From: Flavobacteriales bacterium
Lineage (GTDB): Bacteria > Bacteroidota > Bacteroidia > Flavobacteriales_F > PHOS-HE28
Assembly: GCA_016717225.1 (NCBI GenBank)
Contig: JADKGB010000014.1
Span: 1 to 58,084 of the forward strand
Direction of reading: 5' to 3'
Length of the DNA: 58,084 nucleotides
In this document: positions 53,356-58,084 of the stretch, in pieces
How positions within the stretch are numbered: the stretch's first letter is position 1
How the letters are laid out: every line of letters starts with the position of its first letter
Made by a program: the position numbers and the translations under genes
The notes under the pieces: model-generated
What the model saw: the letters and a program-made list of their open reading frames with translations, nothing else
What the model was told of the DNA's origin: nothing
Database searches by the model: none

Positions 53356-53440
53356 AGGCACGTTCGCCGTATTGACCGGTGCCGAGGTGACGAAGTTGAG
53401 TCGCGCGTAAACGCGCGGTAACCTCCAAAAGACTTTTGTG

Positions 53441-53469
53441 GAACGCCCCGAATTTCCATCGGGGCGTTC
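53441..53469. terminator. Hairpin between the small membrane protein gene and nth
   Basis: GAACGCCCCGA and TCGGGGCGTTC form an 11-base stem with a 7-base loop. It lies between convergent genes and can serve both. A second short hairpin CGCGCG-TAAA-CGCGCG is at 53402-53417. Confidence 0.8.
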
Positions 53470-53475
53470 GTGTTT

Positions 53476-54120
53476 CTACCCGAACAACTCCTTCCTCCCG
53501 ATCAACGAGCAGATCGGGCACTTCCGCGCATCGTGACCCTTCGCGGGACAATGCTCCCTTCCGAAGAAAATGATGCGCAAATGCAACGCGTTCCACGTGT
53601 CTTCCGGGAAGAGCTTCTTCAAGTCGGCTTCGGTCTGTTCCACGCTTTTTCCCGTACTCAAGGTCCAGCGATAAGCGAGCCGGTGAATGTGGGTATCCAC
53701 CGGGAAGGCTGGGAAACCGAACGCTTGTGACATAACGACACTAGCCGTCTTGTGCCCTACGGATGGCAATGCTTCCAAAGTGGCGAACGTCTGCGGCACC
53801 TTTCCCCCATGCTCATCCAGAATGATCCGCGAAAGGCCGTGGATCCCTTTGCTCTTCATCGGTGAAAGCCCGCAAGGCCGGATGATGTCCTGGATCTCCT
53901 CTACGCTCAGCTTCACCATCTGTTGCGGTGTGCGCGCCTTGGCGAAGAGCAGCGGCGTGATCTCGTTCACCTTTTTATCAGTGCATTGTGCGCTGAGCAC
54001 CACTGCCACCAACAGAGTATATGGGTCTTGATGGTCTAAGGGGATCGGTGTGAGCGGATAGAGTGCCGCCAACTTTTCTGCGACGAACTCGGATCTTTCC
54101 TTGCGCGACAAGGTGGCCAT
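53476..54120 (-). CDS. nth: Endonuclease III
   Basis: A helix-hairpin-helix DNA glycosylase/AP-lyase for oxidised pyrimidines. From 54120 (MATLSRKERSEFVAEKL) the protein is about 214 residues. It has VVLSAQCTDKKVNEITPLLF, the HhH motif LPSVGHKTASVVMSQAFG with the catalytic lysine, and VDTHIHRLAYRW with the catalytic aspartate. The C-terminal region reads EHCPAKGHDARKCPICSLIG, giving cysteines spaced C-x9-C-x2-C; the fourth cysteine of the usual C-x6-C-x2-C-x5-C 4Fe-4S ligand set is absent. I believe this is a feature of a Bacteroidota subgroup rather than damage. Confidence 0.93.
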   Translation of the reverse strand: MATLSRKERSEFVAEKLAALYPLTPIPLDHQDPYTLLVAVVLSAQCTDKKVNEITPLLFAKARTPQQMVKLSVEEIQDIIRPCGLSPMKSKGIHGLSRIILDEHGGKVPQTFATLEALPSVGHKTASVVMSQAFGFPAFPVDTHIHRLAYRWTLSTGKSVEQTEADLKKLFPEDTWNALHLRIIFFGREHCPAKGHDARKCPICSLIGRKELFG

Positions 54121-54166
54121 GGCACCAGATTTCAGCAACGATCAATTCCGATCACCGATAGGGCTA

Positions 54167-55868
54167 TCACCGAAGTACAGTGATCGTACCCGTTCGCTGC
54201 TGATCCAATGTGATCCCGCATTCGGAACTGTATGATACGGTATAGAAATACACTCCTTGCGCTACATCACTGGCATTCCAACTCCGCTGACCGCCGTCCA
54301 CTGAATCATGGATCACAAGGCCCCATCGATCATAAACGGTGAGACTGTACCGATCGAACAAAGAGGTAATGTCCAGATCAGGATAGCCTGGCAGGAAGGG
54401 TTTCCAAAAATCATTCTTGCCATCCCCGTTCGCCGAAACGACATTGGGGAAGATCAGCGTGCTCAGATCAATTTCCGATGTGGTGGATGCAAAAATCTCC
54501 ACGGAAGCGACATCAGAACAACCGGTTCGAGGATCCGTAACCTCCAAGACATAAGTACCAGGAATGGTTACTTGTGGCGAGGCATTCGAACTGAAGGAGC
54601 TGTCGATGCCATCTGGTGTTATTGCTGTCCACGAGTACTGCACAACCTGAGGCGGCTGCACATCCACACCTTGGATCACCACATAGGGAGTCGCACAGGA
54701 AATGGAATCCTGCAACTGTGCTATGCTCAATGCCAGCAGATGGTCCGGGATCTCCACTTCAACGGTCAGCTCACAACTTCCTGCGTCCGTGACGGTCAAC
54801 GTATAAACATCCGCATTCAGGCCCGTGGCCGAACCTTGTGGGATCGGCACTCCATCCAATGCGAATTGCACGGGTGGCACCCCTCCACCAACGTAGGTGG
54901 CTTGGATCGAGCCGTTCACACCGTTGCAGGCATCGATAATATCCACGCTATAAGCAAGGGAGGGATCAATGGTGACAAGCAGCGTGGTTTCCAGAACGGT
55001 ATTGCCGCAGATGTCCTCCACGTTGCCCGAAATATTCGTGATCACCAAGGTGTAGATACCCGGCTCCAGCAGACTCGCAGCAAGATCGATCTGGTAGCCC
55101 GTCTGCGCGTAGGCCATGGAATTGTCCGGTGTCACATTGATGAAGTTGAAGACCTCGCCGGAGGGAGAAGTAATGGTGATGTCCGCGGGTTCCACGGTCG
55201 ATGTCACGATCTGCTCGCTGAATTCCAGATGGAACGACTGGTTCCCACAATTCGCAACGACTTCCACCGGAACAGGTGGTGTTTGGTCATACAAGGAGGC
55301 CGTGCTTTGGGTGAAGTCGATGGTATATCCGTCCGGGCTGCCGGTCCAATTCATCACAACAAGCGCATAAGTCTGCCCGACTTGCACAGCGAGATCCGCG
55401 TTGAACGGCGGACCGTTCGTATCGCCAGGGCCGTTGGATGTTCCCGTACCACCGTCTCCGGAGGAGATGCCGGTGGGTCCGTTCGCGTTCGCGAGAGAGC
55501 CGTAAGTTGCAGTTGACCTCGGGCGATGATCCGTCCTGGGCGTTGATCCTGCACAACCTCCGTTGGTGATGTTGAAGAGCCCCAATCATAATCGTCCAGG
55601 TCGTTCGCTGGGTCCAACACGAAATTGAGGTCTGGATTGCTGCACAGTGAACGTATACCAAAGGCTCATGGTCTCCGCGTTCGCATGGCAGACACCGGTG
55701 AACTCATAGACGTTCCTTGGTGCCAGGTGGTGCCGAGATCTCCGTGAAGACCCCACCACACAGCTGTATGGCCCCATCGCAATCACTTGTGCTTGGTTGA
55801 GCGAATACCCTGCTCGATAGCAGAACACTCAAAATGGCAATGTTCCTAGCGCTGCTTCCCATGTTCAT
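54167..55868 (-). pseudogene. T9SS type B secreted protein, 5' end frame-broken
   Basis: The C-terminal 470 residues are intact. Ig-like domains contain PVPVEVVANCGNQSFHLEFSE and SVDIIDACNGVNGSIQATYV, and the sorting domain shows LIFPNVVSANGDGKNDFWKP, SLTVYDRWGLVIHDS and WNASDVAQGVYFYTVSY, the T9SS type B (gliding/CHU_C-like) module. The 5' end starts at 55868 or 55862 with a signal peptide (MGSSARNIAILSVLLSSRVF) and then SDCDGAIQLCGGVFTEISAP, but the frame changes several times between about 55480 and 55800; recognisable pieces include FTGVCHANAETMSLWYTFTV and LDPANDLDDYDWG. A surface adhesin or motility-type role is typical of the family. Confidence 0.75.
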
Positions 55869-56108
55869 GAAATAAGTTCGATCATACAGTAGACCTGCGG
55901 CTTGGAAAAATGGTTGTCCGACGATGGCGCATCGGTTGATAGTTCCGTAACAACATGTTCATTTCAGTAGTTCTATGATGGATGTGAACAGCTGTTTTCA
56001 GCGTTGAAAGGTAGATCTCGTTCCCTTGCTGCCCGCATTGGCCTATGAACCTCCATCGACCACCAGCCCTCCTGCACGGAAAGCTCTAAGGCACTTGCGT
56101 GCTGGAGA
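55869..56108. other. Intergenic region
   Basis: No gene is supported. It should contain the upstream region of the T9SS type B gene on the minus strand. Confidence 0.5.
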
Positions 56109-56833
56109 CTAGCGCACCCTCACTGGCGGAACCTTGCACAGCCCTCCGATCTTCTCGATATGCTGGTAGTCCACAGGATTCGGCCAGCGACCTCCCCAGG
56201 TCCAACCGCGTTGGCCCAAAAGCTTCAAGAAGTTGCCCCGTTTCAAAGTGCCCGGTTGCTTGGGATCGTAACGGCCATTAATGGGTTTCACCATCGTACC
56301 ACGGGAACTTTTACGCACGAATGGATTGAGCAAGGGGTTTATGTCCAGGGCAGTGCCTTGGGCATGTTTTAAGGTGCCCCAGAGGTGGAGTTTTCGGCGG
56401 TAGTTGAACGCAGAGGTGTTGTTGCTGGCCATCGAGCCAGTATCGTTCCAGCCGGTTGAATCGGAATTGAAACCATACCGGTTAATGGGACCTTGGCGAT
56501 GGGGAACGTGTCTCGCCGCAATCCTTCGAAGATCACTTTCACATCTTCCACCACACAGGCATGTACAAGCAGGATGCCTGAACAAAGGTTCTTCTTGTCC
56601 ACCATCGTGCAGGCGTCATCAACAAAGGAGTAATACGTCACTTCGACCGGCACCAAATTGTCACGGACCCGCTTCTCCATGGGACCAAGTTTTCGCTCGA
56701 TAATGCTGAGGTCGTGGGCGAGCCTGACGGTATCCGAATAGCTGCTATGGTGCTTTTGGCAGTAGCATCCGATCGCATGGCCCACCATCGACAGCAGCAC
56801 CCATACGCGCAACTCGCCAGCGCAACGGTTCAT
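56109..56833 (-). pseudogene. M15-type D-alanyl-D-alanine carboxypeptidase-like peptidase with one frameshift
   Basis: The start at 56833 (MNRCAGELRVWVLLSMVGHA, then IGC) reads as a lipoprotein-type signal. The first frame carries VRDNLVPVEVTYYSFVDD and GILLVHACVVEDVKVIFEGL. Near 56485 it must switch frame to continue as RYGFNSDSTGW, NNTSAFNYR, then the zinc motif KHAQGTALDINPLLNPFV and GWTWGGRWPNPVDYQHIEKI. The H-x6-D and QH zinc ligands of peptidase family M15 are all present. This gene and the DUF6702 gene overlap by 4 bases (ATGA). Confidence 0.75.
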
Positions 56834-57307
56834 TTCCAACTGAACGTGAAACTCGATGAACCGAGCGTGAAGTGTTGGGTGAGCGCGCCCGTCAGCTTCC
56901 AGATGTACGATGTTATCCTGCTCCGCGAAACATCCTGCATCAAACTGTTGGATACGGACAAGTCATTCGCTGAAGACACTTCTTCCACCTGCAAGTAGCA
57001 GAACAAATTCTCCCCTTCCAATTCCTTTCGATCCATTTCAACGGACCTCCTTATCCTCCTGAAAAAGATGCAGGCGCTCATTGAAATACGCGTTCAACAA
57101 GCTATCCGCTTTCGGGCATTCCCTTTCCGATCCAAGCTTCAATTCGGCGATCGATGCCAACGCATGCTCCACATCGTGCGCCGTCATCTGCCAGGTAAGA
57201 TCGAGGCTCTGTTCCGTGCTATTGTGACGAATAGTGAGAATAGAAACGAAGAAGTCGTGGGGCGCCGCAACCGACAATAGGCCTAGGGAAAGAAGCGCCG
57301 TCTTCAT
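56830..57307 (-). pseudogene. DUF6702 family protein with one frameshift
   Basis: From 57307 (MKTALLSLGLLSVAAPHDFF) the protein has a signal peptide and HDFFVSILTIRHNSTEQSLD, then ECPKADSLLNAYFNERLHLF, as in DUF6702 proteins of Bacteroidota (HxFYVSIxxIxHN opening). The frame is lost near 57045 after EDKEVR and continues as KELEGENLFCYLQVEEV, SVSNSLMQD and a natural end FTLGSSSFTFSWK. Function of the family is unknown; it is often next to M1 peptidases, which also holds here (divergent M1 gene at 57374). Confidence 0.78.
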
Positions 57308-57373
57308 GGTCCACAAAGGTGGGCAACCGGAAGCGAGTTTCGATAACCGCTGGTTGCTCTAATTTTCGCCATC

Positions 57374-58084
57374 ATGCCTCGTGCTCATCTCCTTTCCGGT
57401 TCCGCTTTATCGGTCGCCTTCACAGTCGGCGCGCAAGATTCTCCTCGGTACGGCCGCGATAAATTCAGGCAGTTGGACCAGAATTCGCCCCGCACAACGA
57501 ACAGCGAACAGCCAGTGGCGCTCCAGGCCACGCCTATTGGCAAATGAAGGCGGACTACAACATCAGTGTAGAGATCGATGAGACTACCGGCCCAACTCCG
57601 AAACTGACAGGCAAGGAAACGATCACCTACCACAACCAAAGCCCGGACAAGCTGGACTACCTCTGGCTACAGCTGGACCAGAACATCTTCGAGCCTCGCA
57701 GTGATGCCAATACCATCCGCACCAGCACCATTCCTGATAGTGTGAATTTCGATCAGTTATCGAAATGGACCAAGCCCTTCGAAGGCGGCTACAAGATCAC
57801 GGCCGTTAAGGATGCGAGCGGCGGCACGCTCAAGTACACCATCAACAAGACGATGATGCGGATCGACCTGCCGAAACCACTTTCACCAGGTGGAACCTAT
57901 ACGTTCACCGTGGAGTGGTGGAACTGGATCAACGATCGCATGAAGGTGGGCGGACGCGGCGGTTACGAGTACTTCGCCGAAGAGGACAACTACATCTACA
58001 CCATCGCGCAGTTCTACCCGCGCATGGCCGCCTACATGGATTACAGCGGCTGGATGCACACGTTACCGGGTGATCATATCGTGG
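57374..58084 (+). CDS. M1 family aminopeptidase, N-terminal part (runs off the window, one frameshift)
   Basis: A start at 57374 gives MPRAHLLSGSALSVAFTVGA, a signal peptide, and YGRDKFRQLDQ. The frame breaks near 57480; a one-base change restores HNEQRTASGAPGHAYWQMKA and DYNISVEIDETTGPTPKLTG, continuing KETITYHNQSPDKLDYLWLQ and LDQNIFEPRSDANT to the window end. This is the N-terminal beta-sandwich of Bacteroidota M1 metalloaminopeptidases. The HExxH zinc motif lies beyond the window, so activity cannot be judged. Confidence 0.85.

Overview
The window reads as chromosomal DNA of a high-GC member of the Bacteroidota, most likely a Flavobacteriales-type organism. This is inferred from type IX secretion (T9SS) C-terminal sorting domains, a DUF6702 protein, Bacteroidota-style promoter boxes (TTG, 19 bases, TAnnTTTG-like), a THX ribosomal protein and the tamB/tsaD divergent arrangement. 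No phage, plasmid, CRISPR array or rRNA operon is visible. One tRNA (anticodon CAU) is present.

Layout. 0-3.3 kb: palindromic intergenic repeats and two genes broken by frame changes (a secreted surface protein and a GldM-C-terminus-like protein). 3.5-10.9 kb: a small membrane protein, a GloVer-repeat T9SS protein, a carboxypeptidase-regulatory-domain secreted protein, clpB (one frameshift), two arrays of CATG repeated exactly every 8 bases, and a SixA-type phosphatase. 11-24.8 kb: ilvE, an overlapping recQ / 3-methyladenine glycosylase / fmt operon, HU, trmH, a THX protein with a histone-H1-like tail, pdxH, yqgE, a class IV aminotransferase / gmhB / rhomboid operon, tRNA, and a START-like domain protein with a long H1-like basic extension. 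24.9-40.2 kb: an lptG - two glycosyltransferases - ribBA cluster, a 1468-residue TamB-like protein, tsaD, a TPR protein, a large LVIVD/T9SS protein and a tandem universal stress protein. 40.2-47.2 kb: a tightly overlapping topoisomerase IV operon in which two uncharacterised envelope-type genes sit between parE and parC. 47.5-48.2 kb: a truncated gene, an IS3-family remnant and the 3' two thirds of ribosomal protein L19, fused in frame. 48.4-53.1 kb: cyanophycin synthetase (many frameshifts) divergent from an intact cyanophycinase. 53.2-58 kb: nth, a T9SS type B adhesin-like protein, an M15-type peptidase, a DUF6702 protein and the start of an M1 aminopeptidase that runs off the window.

Single-base frame changes are concentrated at the two ends (0.9-3.2 kb, 7.8 kb, 48.9-57.5 kb), while about 38 kb in the middle is free of them. 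This looks more like local consensus error than wholesale gene decay, although decay cannot be excluded from sequence alone. The items most worth a second look are the IS-L19 fusion, the 8-base-phased CATG arrays, the two H1-tailed proteins, the paired TTATCAAC/TTTTCAACA motif shared by the hup and parE upstream regions, and the cyanophycin pair.
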